This document shows, piece by piece, positions 30,793-38,610 of a stretch of 64,000 nt of DNA (the first letter of the stretch is position 1; each line of letters begins with the position of its first letter). Origin of the DNA: Oligoflexia bacterium (lineage in GTDB: Bacteria > Bdellovibrionota > UBA1018 > CAIPTA01); the NCBI GenBank assembly GCA_023954355.1, contig JAMLID010000004.1, forward strand, positions 54,518 through 118,517, given 5' to 3'. The position numbers were made by a program, and so were the translations under genes. The notes under the pieces are model-generated. The model did no database searches. It had not been told where the DNA came from and saw only the letters and a list, made by a program, of their open reading frames with translations.

Positions 30793-30812
30793 ATATAATA
30801 AATTATATTTAA
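30789..30812. repeat. AT-only perfect inverted repeat
   Basis: TTAAATATAA (30789-30798), TAAA, TTATATTTAA (30803-30812): a perfect 10-4-10 inverted repeat that overlaps the stop codon of the membrane-protein gene. It has no GC in the stem and no clear T-run, so it is a weak terminator at best; an AT-rich protein-binding site is the alternative. Confidence 0.5.
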
Positions 30813-30850
30813 TATAATCTAAATTTATATTTTAGAAAAATTTATATAAA

Positions 30851-30878
30851 TAGACATGATTTTTTATTTTGTTATAAT
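30851..30878 (+). promoter_or_regulatory. Strong sigma-70 promoter for acetyltransferase/deacetylase pair
   Basis: TAGACA (30851-30856, five of six to consensus), 16 bases, TATAAT (30873-30878, perfect). Transcription should begin near 30885, giving a leader of about 23 bases to the ATG at 30908. This supports the ATG over the TTG at 30890 as the start of the first gene. Confidence 0.7.
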
Positions 30879-30907
30879 AAAGAAATTCATTGTTTAATAA
30901 TTTATCT

Positions 30908-31894
30908 ATGAACCAAAAAAAATTAATCGAAGATGTTAAGCCTGTACCTATCAAGCAAAGAGCACAAACGGGAATTGTTGAATTGAAGTTGTCTCAAAAT
31001 CAATCATTGAGGGCAGTTGGAGATATATATGGTGTAGAACATATCATACGCGCTAAAGGCTATGAAGCTACTCTATTTCTAGATCAATATAATCAAAGAA
31101 TAAAAATTCTTAAATATAAGGCAGAAGATTTTCAGGCCATGATCATGGCCATTCGGTGGATAGCTGAAGCAAATGGCTTCGATAAAATTATTTGTATGGC
31201 CTCTAGATCGGACTGGCAAAAGTTTTTACGTTTTGGCTATGTATTAGAAGCAATGATTAAATACTATCTAAATGGGGACGATGCTTATGTAATGAGTAAA
31301 TTTCGCTCTCAAGAACGCTTAAGCTCAGGTAGTTTAATGGAAGAAATGCTTTTAATAGAAAAAATTCTAAACGATTCAGAGCAACATGTACAAACACCGT
31401 TAAAAGAAAATTTTCGTGTTCGTATGGCAAAACCTGATGATGTTCCAAAACTTATATCTTTATACCAAGAAATTTTTGAAACTTATCCTTCGCCCCTAAT
31501 CCACTCTAGTTATTTTGAAATGGTTTTCCAAAAAGACTCTATTTTTGCCGTCTGTGAAGATAATGGTGTGATAGTCTCTGCAGCCAGCGCTGAATTAAAT
31601 CACGATTATTTGTCAGCTGAATTAACAGATTGTGCTACTAGAAAACAAGTGCGTGGTCATGGGATAATGACTCATATATTACAATTCTTAGAAGTTGAGT
31701 TACAGAAACGAAATTATATTTGTTCTTATACGATGGCAAGGGCAAGAAGCTTTGGAATGAATAATGTTTTTTATCGAATGGGGTATGAGTTTTTGGGTAG
31801 ATTAGTGAATAACTGTGATATTTATGGAGCCTATGAAGATATGAATATTTGGGCAAGAAGACTTAATACTGAAAATAAAGAGAAACAAGCTTGA
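30908..31894 (+). CDS. AblB-like GNAT acetyltransferase (putative beta-lysine N-acetyltransferase family)
   Basis: 328 residues from the ATG at 30908. The C-terminal half is a GNAT fold: FRVRMAKPDDVPKLISLYQEIFETYPSPLI, then AELTDCATRKQVRGHGIMTHIL (acetyl-CoA loop R-G-H-G) and FYRMGYEFLGRLVNN...MNIWARRL. The E-x-YPxP-I and the closing N-x-W-x-R/K-x-L are features of AblB, which acetylates beta-lysine to the osmolyte N-acetyl-beta-lysine. The partner AblA (lysine 2,3-aminomutase) is not in this window, so the substrate could be another amine. It shares 4 bases (TTGA) with the downstream deacetylase-family gene and has its own promoter. Confidence 0.75.
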   Translation: MNQKKLIEDVKPVPIKQRAQTGIVELKLSQNQSLRAVGDIYGVEHIIRAKGYEATLFLDQYNQRIKILKYKAEDFQAMIMAIRWIAEANGFDKIICMASRSDWQKFLRFGYVLEAMIKYYLNGDDAYVMSKFRSQERLSSGSLMEEMLLIEKILNDSEQHVQTPLKENFRVRMAKPDDVPKLISLYQEIFETYPSPLIHSSYFEMVFQKDSIFAVCEDNGVIVSAASAELNHDYLSAELTDCATRKQVRGHGIMTHILQFLEVELQKRNYICSYTMARARSFGMNNVFYRMGYEFLGRLVNNCDIYGAYEDMNIWARRLNTENKEKQA

Positions 31895-32934
31895 AGTTTC
31901 CTGTTTTTTTTCATCCACTTCAAAAAGAGCACAAGCCGCTATACGAATGGGCATTTGGGAAAAAATTAAATCACCCTGAGACAACAAAAAGAATAGAGAG
32001 TATTTTAGCGGCCTTAGAGGCATCTCACAATATTTTCGAATTTATTGTTCCAGAAGCAATTTCTCAAGAGCTGATACATAATGTGCATGATGAAAAGCTC
32101 ACTCAACTATATTTAACAGCAGAAGAGCAGTTAGCTAAAGGCAAAACATTTTATCCATCAGTTTTTCCTAGATCTCTTATTAGCAAAAAGCCAAGTGCAA
32201 AAAAATTGGCGCATGCAGGTGGTTTTTGTTTTGATTCAGGAACACCTCTTACATCTGTGACAAAAAAAGTAGCTGAGTGGAGTGTGGCATGCGCGAATGG
32301 TGCCGCTCTACTGATAGAGAATAAAAAAAGTCCTTTTGCTTATTCGTTATGTCGGCCACCAGGGCATCATGCTAGCCATAAATCATTTGGTGGGTATTGT
32401 TATTATAATAATGCTGCCATTGTTGCATCCAGGTGGGCAGGTAAATCGAAAGTAGCCATTGTAGATATAGACTTTCATCACGGTAATGGAACACAAGATA
32501 TTTTTTACGAAGACAATCGTGTTTTATTTATCTCTGTTCATGGACATCCTTTAGAGTTTTACCCTTATTTTAGTGGATATGAAGAAGAAGAAGGTCGTGG
32601 AAAAGGTAAAGGATTCACAATTAACATACCGCTTTCTGAAGGTATTGATGGTTATGAGTATTTAAAAATAATAGATACTTTGGTAATACCAGCCTTAAAA
32701 AAATTCGATCCAAAGTTTTTAATTTTATCTGCAGGCTTTGATACGTATAAAGAAGATCCTATTGGGCGTTTTAATCTTGAGACAGATGATTTTCCAGAGG
32801 TAGCGGCACGTTTTGCTAATTTAGGTTTACCCACTCTAATTTTACAAGAAGGCGGATACTCTGTAGAAAAATTAGGTGTTAATGTTAGAAGCTTTTTAGA
32901 AGGGTTTAAAGATAACTTTAAAAAAATAAAATAA
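31891..32934 (+). CDS. Histone-deacetylase-superfamily amidohydrolase (acetylpolyamine amidohydrolase-like)
   Basis: 347 residues, TTG start overlapping the previous stop. Zinc-dependent deacetylase motifs are complete: RPPGHHA (H159/H160), VDIDFHHGNG (zinc ligands D194 and H196), AGFDTYKEDP (D284) and QEGGY. This is the class II/acetylpolyamine amidohydrolase branch, which removes acetyl groups from small amines or lysines. Co-expression with an acetyltransferase suggests that the two act on the same small molecule in opposite directions, or that the hydrolase recycles its product. No signal peptide, so cytoplasmic. Confidence 0.9.
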   Translation: MKFPVFFHPLQKEHKPLYEWAFGKKLNHPETTKRIESILAALEASHNIFEFIVPEAISQELIHNVHDEKLTQLYLTAEEQLAKGKTFYPSVFPRSLISKKPSAKKLAHAGGFCFDSGTPLTSVTKKVAEWSVACANGAALLIENKKSPFAYSLCRPPGHHASHKSFGGYCYYNNAAIVASRWAGKSKVAIVDIDFHHGNGTQDIFYEDNRVLFISVHGHPLEFYPYFSGYEEEEGRGKGKGFTINIPLSEGIDGYEYLKIIDTLVIPALKKFDPKFLILSAGFDTYKEDPIGRFNLETDDFPEVAARFANLGLPTLILQEGGYSVEKLGVNVRSFLEGFKDNFKKIK

Positions 32935-32935
32935 T

Positions 32936-33739
32936 TTAATGCCCAATAAGATCTGCGGCATTGTCTTTTTTCAAAAATTTAATCTTAGTTAATAAGCGAT
33001 AGCAGTTAAATGAAAATGGATAATGTAATGAACGAAAAAATTTATTATCAATTAGTAGTAAAGGTTTCTTTTTAAATTTTAAATTTTTAGTTTTTACAGC
33101 TTGAATGTCTACGATAAATGCTTGTTTTCCTCTTAACGGCCAATAATTTTTATATAAATGAAATGGGTGGTGAGGCTCTGGGTTTTCGCCCCACTTTTTT
33201 AGAATTATTTCTGAAGAGAATTCATTGAATAGGTTTTGAATTTTTTGAAAATCACCTAAAAGAAATGGAGAGGTTCCATGAAAGTGTATGGGTGCATTTA
33301 ACATAACTGTACCATTCATCTTTAAGACACGAAAAATTTGATACAATCCCCATGAGGTTGGGCATCCGTGTTCTCCCCAATGTTCTATGGTTTGATTTCC
33401 AATAACTAAATCAAAAGTATCATTATCAAATGAGAGCTCCGCTAGATTTTCGATTTTTGTGGCTACGGTTTTTTTTCCATAATATTCTTCTATGGTGTCG
33501 ACACCTTCATAATGAGCGCCTATTTTTTGGCATGCTATTTTGATATTACTCCACGATCCGCAGCCAATTTCTAAAACCCTCATATTTGGTTTGATTTTTT
33601 CTATATATTCTTCATTAATGGCGTATACACAAGCTCCTAACGGAGGCGGCGGTAATGGGCGATCATATTGCTTTTGTGCAAACGAATGTGCTCTGCATTT
33701 TTTATCTTCCAGCCAAGAGCAAGCTTTACAATCTGGCAT
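32936..33739 (-). CDS. Class I SAM-dependent methyltransferase
   Basis: 267 residues. SAM-binding motif I is VLEIGCGSW (near residue 55), motif II GVDTIEE, and motif IV DLVIGNQTIEHWGEHG with FRVLKMNGTVMLNAPIHFHG. A small N-terminal cysteine group (C4, C7, C16 in CKACSWLEDKKC) could hold a metal. It follows the flippase gene by 8 bases on the same strand in a surface-glycan block, so methylation of a sugar is likely, but the acceptor is unknown. It ends one base after the deacetylase gene on the opposite strand. Confidence 0.85.
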   Translation of the reverse strand: MPDCKACSWLEDKKCRAHSFAQKQYDRPLPPPPLGACVYAINEEYIEKIKPNMRVLEIGCGSWSNIKIACQKIGAHYEGVDTIEEYYGKKTVATKIENLAELSFDNDTFDLVIGNQTIEHWGEHGCPTSWGLYQIFRVLKMNGTVMLNAPIHFHGTSPFLLGDFQKIQNLFNEFSSEIILKKWGENPEPHHPFHLYKNYWPLRGKQAFIVDIQAVKTKNLKFKKKPLLLIDNKFFRSLHYPFSFNCYRLLTKIKFLKKDNAADLIGH

Positions 33740-33747
33740 AGATTTAC

Positions 33748-35193
33748 CTAGTTTCTGTGTAATAATTTTTTAATATTTATAATCATAACAAAAAATACCA
33801 ATAAACCAAAAGTAATGCGTATACTAAATGAGCTTTCAAACTTTAGTAAACAAGCAGAAGTACTAATTACAGTTAAAAATAAAAGAGCTAGTAAAAGTAC
33901 TTGCTTGTTTAAAGAATCGTTAAGTTTTAGCCAAATTAGTGTAAGAGACGCACAAATAGCTGAGGTGCCAAGATAAGCAATGGGTACAGATAGTTCGTGT
34001 ACTATGGGCAATAATAGATAAGAAGATAATAAGAAAAGTGAATGAAAAATGAGCCATCCTAGTAAATAAACTCTAATTTTAGAAAGAGCTAAAGTATAGA
34101 CACTAACGGTGAATGCAAAACAATAGAAAAAATCACCTAAAAATTGGTAAGGGAAAAATTGCATAGATGGTAAAAATGAATGATTGTATACAATTTTAAT
34201 AAAAAATTCTGGGATAGTTAAAAATATACCGGAAGCTAGTGTTGAAAGTGTGAGAACTATTCTTAGTGAGATTTCTAATTCTTTTTTTGCGTCCAAAGAA
34301 TTTTTTAGAGAGCTAACCGTTGGATGCATATGTCCCCATAGACCATTGGTTATAAAAGGTAGAGAGTACGCACTTAAGGCCATCGAGACTTGTAGTAGTC
34401 CATTCATTTCTGAGCCAAATTTTTGTAAAAATAAAGAACGTATGACAATAGTTGCTACATAACCAAAGCTGACACTTACTACCATGACTAAACAATAATT
34501 CAATAATTTTTTACATTCACTTAGATCAAACGAAAAATGAAAAAATGAAAAAATATTTTCTTTAAGATCTCTAGATTTCCACAAGAACGATAAAAACAAA
34601 TATATGCTAGATAGACCTATAGAAATAAAAGCACCTTTAAGACCATATAGATAAGTTAATACTATAGTAGAAGCTAAGTCTAAAATAGCCGCGATAGAAG
34701 AAGCTTTAACATATAAATCATAGCGATCACGAGAAAAGAAAATCCCTTCAAAGTAACCAGATGCGATAACAGAGAACGGGACGGCAATTAATATAGGGAT
34801 CAGCAAAGATGCAGATATAAGATTATTAAATATATAAGTATTAATAGTATTGTAGCTTAAAACTACAACAACAGAGTAAATGCTAATAAGTGCAGTAAGC
34901 AATGAAAGAGCTGTTCCCTGTGTTTTTTGAACTTCTTCTTTTATATCTTTTCGACTTGGCTCACGTATTCGATTGATGATTCCAACGGCCATACTCAAGC
35001 TTGTTAGAGCAATAGCGGTTAGATGAAATTGATTTCCTTGAGAGATGACTCCTACCCCTGCAACACCTAATAAAGAAGCAAATGTTTTTACGCGCAAAAA
35101 TCCACAGATTATTTTAATTAAACTTAAAATACCGCCAGCTGCAAATCTGCGTATAATTTTTTCTTTAAAAATCTCTATGACAAAACTTTTCAT
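33748..35193 (-). CDS. Wzx-type polysaccharide flippase
   Basis: 481 residues with about 12-14 predicted transmembrane helices and the MATE/MOP flippase opening FAAGGILSLIKIICGFLRVKTFASLLGVAGVGVISQGNQF, similar to WzxE/O-antigen translocases. These proteins flip undecaprenyl-linked oligosaccharides across the cytoplasmic membrane. The start lies 29 bases inside the GT4 gene upstream, so the two are coupled. No Wzy polymerase is evident next to it. Confidence 0.88.
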   Translation of the reverse strand: MKSFVIEIFKEKIIRRFAAGGILSLIKIICGFLRVKTFASLLGVAGVGVISQGNQFHLTAIALTSLSMAVGIINRIREPSRKDIKEEVQKTQGTALSLLTALISIYSVVVVLSYNTINTYIFNNLISASLLIPILIAVPFSVIASGYFEGIFFSRDRYDLYVKASSIAAILDLASTIVLTYLYGLKGAFISIGLSSIYLFLSFLWKSRDLKENIFSFFHFSFDLSECKKLLNYCLVMVVSVSFGYVATIVIRSLFLQKFGSEMNGLLQVSMALSAYSLPFITNGLWGHMHPTVSSLKNSLDAKKELEISLRIVLTLSTLASGIFLTIPEFFIKIVYNHSFLPSMQFFPYQFLGDFFYCFAFTVSVYTLALSKIRVYLLGWLIFHSLFLLSSYLLLPIVHELSVPIAYLGTSAICASLTLIWLKLNDSLNKQVLLLALLFLTVISTSACLLKFESSFSIRITFGLLVFFVMIINIKKLLHRN

Positions 35194-36322
35194 ATAAACC
35201 GACTAATTTTTCTCCTTGAGTATCAAATGAAAATTCTTTTTGTACCAATTTACTGCCTTCAATCCCCATTAAACTATAATCATCAATTTTTTCTGCAACT
35301 TGGTTCATGATAGTGGTCAATGTACTGGGATTTTTTTCGTCAAAAAAAATTCCAGTTTTATTTTCAATGATAGAGATTTCAGAACCTGGGAATTTTGAGG
35401 CAATAATAGGTAGCCCAGAACTTTGCGCCATTATAGCAGTCAATGCAGGACCACCTTCATCATCACCACTTTTTGCAAAGGTTGATGGTGCTAGAAAAAT
35501 ATGATGTGTATTTAGTAGCTCATTATATTGAGCAGTAAAATTAGAAGATTGTTGATTATTGATTAGAGTAACATAGTCATTTAGTTTTAACTCATTAATA
35601 TAGCTTGCGAGCCATTCAGATGGGCCATAGCCAAATAAAGTTAAGTGAATATTTTTTCTTTTTAACAAAAGATCTTTAAATGCGGCTAAAGCGATTTTAT
35701 GGCCTTTTTTTTCTACAAATCTAGCTGCCATCAAGAAATTGATTACGCCCGCAAATGATCTTTTTCTTATAGGATATTGCTCTATACCTGGTGGTAGGTT
35801 CCAAATAAAAATTTTATTCGCTGGGCATCCTAAATTTACCAATCTATTTTTTGCGTCTTCGCATAAAACAAAATAGAAAGTTGGTGTTTTAAAAATATTT
35901 TTTAAACTACTTACATATTTTTTATCTTTCAGTGAGGCACTTATATCTACACCATAAAATGAAATTACTTGAGGTGTATTATTTGAAATTAGAAAATTTT
36001 CTAAATCGACTGCGGTATTTCCAAAATGGTAGTGTATTAAGTTTGGCTTAATTTCGTTATTTTTTTTATATACGAATCTAGGAAAATTTTTTTTAATATA
36101 AATTTTTTTTAATCTACGATAAATTTTCCAATAAAATTTACTATCATTTTGTTCCTTTACATTTCGCTTTAGAAATATTTGTGTAGATGGCAAAGTTATC
36201 GCTCCATTATCAATAAAATTGGCGCAAATAATGTTGGAATCAATTTCTTTGGATAAACATATGGGATGTGTTTGATCAAATAAGTTTGGCGAGTAGTCAT
36301 TCCAAATATGTAAAATCTTCAT
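35165..36322 (-). CDS. Glycosyltransferase family 4
   Basis: 385 residues, GT-B fold. The C-terminal nucleotide-sugar domain shows FLMAARFVEKKGHKIALAAF near residue 200, HIFLAPSTFAKSGDDEGGPALTAIMAQSSGLPIIAS (the E-x7-E type motif of GT4, with EGGP) and a closing helix. The N-terminal domain has HYHFGNTAVD and ISFYGVDIS. It adds a sugar from a nucleotide donor to a growing glycan on the cytoplasmic side. Four bases separate it from the methyltransferase upstream, and it overlaps the flippase. Confidence 0.9.
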   Translation of the reverse strand: MKILHIWNDYSPNLFDQTHPICLSKEIDSNIICANFIDNGAITLPSTQIFLKRNVKEQNDSKFYWKIYRRLKKIYIKKNFPRFVYKKNNEIKPNLIHYHFGNTAVDLENFLISNNTPQVISFYGVDISASLKDKKYVSSLKNIFKTPTFYFVLCEDAKNRLVNLGCPANKIFIWNLPPGIEQYPIRKRSFAGVINFLMAARFVEKKGHKIALAAFKDLLLKRKNIHLTLFGYGPSEWLASYINELKLNDYVTLINNQQSSNFTAQYNELLNTHHIFLAPSTFAKSGDDEGGPALTAIMAQSSGLPIIASKFPGSEISIIENKTGIFFDEKNPSTLTTIMNQVAEKIDDYSLMGIEGSKLVQKEFSFDTQGEKLVGLYEKFCHRDF

Positions 36323-36325
36323 AAG

Positions 36326-36976
36326 CTAATCTTTTTGAGCAACTGCTATAATACTTTTTGTGAAAATTTTTGGATTATTTTCATCCACACCTCGTTCAGC
36401 TAAAAATACAAATTTGTAAAAAAAACTTAAAATTAAATTTAATATTCTCTTTTTTACGCCTATATATGGCTGTTTTTGTCCAAAAATATGTGTAACTTTT
36501 AGGCCAGCAGAGTCTAGTAATTGTTTTAACGAGTGTTCTGTATAAACTGTTTGTATTCCTAAATCTTTATTCGCAGTGTAGGCAGCGGTTAGTTGCGCCC
36601 CATTAAATATTTCAATGATTATTTTTCCATTCGTATTTAATTTAGAGGCGATTTCTCGCATTATTTTTGTAGCCTCAGATCGGGTAAAATAATAAATAAC
36701 ATCCTTGGCTATAATGCAGTCATATTGAGTATTTTCTGACTTTAGAAAGTCTGAGAGATTATTTATTAATAAGGTTTTAGTTTTTAAATCTGTAGAAATT
36801 TCTTCTAAAGATTTTGAATCAATATCAACACCTAAAAAATTTTCATACCCCTGACTTTTTAAAAAGTTTAGAACACGTCCGTTACCACAGCCTACATCTA
36901 ATATTTTAGTATTTTTGCTAGGTGGTAAATGTTCTAAATAGTTAATCTTTAAGACACGATCTTCTGCGCTTATCAT
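36326..36976 (-). CDS. Class I SAM-dependent methyltransferase
   Basis: 216 residues. SAM motif I ILDVGCGNGRVLNFL (near residue 25), acidic ribose contact GVDIDSKSL, and motif IV YDCIIAKDVIYYF followed by LNTNGKIIIEIFNG. The C-terminus has a conserved-looking helix and YTEHSLKQLLDSAGLKV. It is the first gene of a methyltransferase-GT4-Wzx-methyltransferase run on the minus strand, so it probably methylates a sugar or acts on a lipid-linked intermediate. Confidence 0.85.
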   Translation of the reverse strand: MISAEDRVLKINYLEHLPPSKNTKILDVGCGNGRVLNFLKSQGYENFLGVDIDSKSLEEISTDLKTKTLLINNLSDFLKSENTQYDCIIAKDVIYYFTRSEATKIMREIASKLNTNGKIIIEIFNGAQLTAAYTANKDLGIQTVYTEHSLKQLLDSAGLKVTHIFGQKQPYIGVKKRILNLILSFFYKFVFLAERGVDENNPKIFTKSIIAVAQKD

Positions 36977-37057
36977 AGGTCTATTATAAATGAATTAGTC
37001 TATGATTTTCTGTTATTTAAATCAGGTAATTACACTGAACTTACGCTTTATCGTGTT

Positions 37058-37750
37058 TTATTTGTTCAAAGCATTTGTAATTTCTTCTGGTTCAGCGCGC
37101 TTTTTGTAGTCAGGATCAATGAAGGAATAAAGTATTTTTCTCTCTTCATTGACAACATATGTGGCAGAAATTGGTAGTCTCCAGCTTTCATTGCCTTGAG
37201 ATTTGTTGAGGTCTATACCGAACTTTTTGTATAGATCTTTCAAATCATTGGGCAGACCGAACACTAACCCTACTTTTTCTGCGAGCTTATTGTTTTCATC
37301 AAATAAGAGATCAAATTTGAATTCATTTTTTTCTTTAAAATTTTTCGAGAGTTCAATTTTTTCTGGTGAGATTGCAAGTAATTTAGCTCCGGATTTTTTC
37401 CATAGCTCAATATGCTTATTATACTCAATGAGTTGAATATTGCAGTATGGACACCAAGCGCCTCTATAAAAAGTTATTATGGCTTTGCTTCCGTTTAGTA
37501 TTTCAGAAAGTTTAATAGTTTTATTTTCAGAGTTTTTGAGTTCAAAATCTGGAAATATTTCCCCTGTTTTTTTAGAGCGCTCAGAAATTTTTTCTTTTCT
37601 TAGTTTTTCTAGAGCATTATTCATGACTTTCGTTGCCTCTTTAGGAGCTTTACCAGCAGAGCTCTTTGCGTCAAGTTTTTCTTGTAATGTTGCGTGCGCA
37701 AAAAAATTATGAGTAATAAAGAGAGAAAATACTAAGTAAATTAATTTCAT
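37058..37750 (-). CDS. Exported peroxiredoxin-like (AhpC/TSA) protein
   Basis: 230 residues. Residues 1-20 are a Sec signal peptide (LIYLVFSLFITHNFFAHA). From about 62 the thioredoxin-like fold of AhpC/TSA proteins begins: GEIFPDFELKNSENKTIKLSE, ITFYRGAWCPYC with C100 and C103, and LFDENNKLAEKVGLVF. The CPYC pair is more thioredoxin-like than the single peroxidatic cysteine (TFVCP) of 2-Cys peroxiredoxins, so it may be a periplasmic peroxidase of the PRX-like family or a thiol-disulfide protein. It follows the 91-residue gene by 38 bases. Confidence 0.82.
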   Translation of the reverse strand: MKLIYLVFSLFITHNFFAHATLQEKLDAKSSAGKAPKEATKVMNNALEKLRKEKISERSKKTGEIFPDFELKNSENKTIKLSEILNGSKAIITFYRGAWCPYCNIQLIEYNKHIELWKKSGAKLLAISPEKIELSKNFKEKNEFKFDLLFDENNKLAEKVGLVFGLPNDLKDLYKKFGIDLNKSQGNESWRLPISATYVVNEERKILYSFIDPDYKKRAEPEEITNALNK

Positions 37751-37788
37751 ATAAAATACTTACTTTTAAAATACTAGATTGTATAGAG

Positions 37789-38064
37789 TTAACTTTTTAG
37801 TAACTTAATTTTTGTTTCTAGTTCAGTTAAAGCAGATTCAATTTCTGCAACTTTTAATTTACAGGCTTTAGCTGCAGCTAGAAGACTAGATGGGCCAGAT
37901 GTGATTAAATGTCGCGCATAAATTTTTCCATGCTCTGATAAATTTTCTAATAAATTTTGAACATCCATTCTAGATTCAGGACGTTTGCTGAGCCGCTCTA
38001 AGCTTTCTAGAGCATGAATTTCTCTTAGCTCGCCTTCTTTGGCTTCTCTAGTCTTTTTGCTCAT
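37789..38064 (-). CDS. Small helical protein, unknown
   Basis: 91 residues, highly charged, predicted all-helical with heptad-like spacing (ELREIHALESLERLSKRPESR; LKVAEIESALTELETKIKLL), so probably a soluble coiled-coil protein. No known motif. It is divergent from the BlaI-type repressor gene and shares its 141-base upstream region, where two operator-like palindromes lie, so it may be co-regulated with that system. Confidence 0.6.
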   Translation of the reverse strand: MSKKTREAKEGELREIHALESLERLSKRPESRMDVQNLLENLSEHGKIYARHLITSGPSSLLAAAKACKLKVAEIESALTELETKIKLLKS

Positions 38065-38143
38065 AAATATTCTCTTATCATATGGGGATATAATTCTTGG
38101 CTTTAAATATGTCTTAGAATTTACGATTAACGTGTAAATGAAA

Positions 38144-38163
38144 TCAACTAAATTTTTAGTTGA
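38144..38163. promoter_or_regulatory. Operator-like palindrome 1 upstream of blaI-type gene
   Basis: A perfect 9-2-9 inverted repeat, TCAACTAAA-TT-TTTAGTTGA. Its core AACTAA-N4-TTAGTT (38146-38161) is repeated once more 22 bp downstream, centre to centre. BlaI/MecI repressors bind short dyads of this kind upstream of their own genes. Confidence 0.7.
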
Positions 38164-38167
38164 TTTA

Positions 38168-38183
38168 AACTAAAAGATTAGTT
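38168..38183. promoter_or_regulatory. Operator-like palindrome 2 upstream of blaI-type gene
   Basis: AACTAA-AAGA-TTAGTT, the same half-sites and spacer length as palindrome 1, ending 22 bases before the repressor ATG. The two-helical-turn separation puts both sites on one face of the DNA, as expected for cooperative binding by dimers. Confidence 0.7.
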
Positions 38184-38205
38184 GAAATGGGTGCAGGGAG
38201 TATTT

Positions 38206-38610
38206 ATGGTGAAAAAAATAAAATCTATAACACAAGATGAGAAGACTCTTACAGAAGTAGAGCTTGAGTTAATGTCTATAATTTGGAAGTTAAAAGAAGC
38301 CAGTGTGGCTGATGTTCAAGTGGCACTACCAGAGAATCGTCCACTGGCCTACACATCAATCTCTACTATATTAAGAATTCTAGAACAAAAAGAGATTTTA
38401 AAAACTAGAAAAGTAGGTCGAGGGCATATATATATCCCTGTTTTACAAAAGTCGGAATATGAATCTCGTGCCTTAAAGCATGTAATAGAAAATGTTTTTG
38501 ATGGAACTCCTGTGGCTTTAGTAAAGCAATTGCTAGGAAGTGTACAGATTAAAAAAAACGAACTGGAAGAGCTTAAAAAATTAATAGCCAATGCTGGAGA
38601 AAATCAATGA
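38206..38610 (+). CDS. BlaI/MecI/CopY family transcriptional repressor
   Basis: 134 residues from the ATG at 38206. AGGGAG sits 5 bases upstream, and an in-frame TTG at 38182 would fall inside the second operator. The winged helix is typical of the family: LTEVELELMSIIWKLKEASVADVQVAL, YTSISTILRILEQKEILKTRKVGRGHIYIPVL, then a C-terminal dimerisation helix. BlaI-type repressors are inactivated when a membrane M56 peptidase senses damage to the cell wall. The next gene is exactly such a peptidase, overlapping by ATGA. Probably autoregulated through the two upstream palindromes. Confidence 0.92.
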   Translation: MVKKIKSITQDEKTLTEVELELMSIIWKLKEASVADVQVALPENRPLAYTSISTILRILEQKEILKTRKVGRGHIYIPVLQKSEYESRALKHVIENVFDGTPVALVKQLLGSVQIKKNELEELKKLIANAGENQ

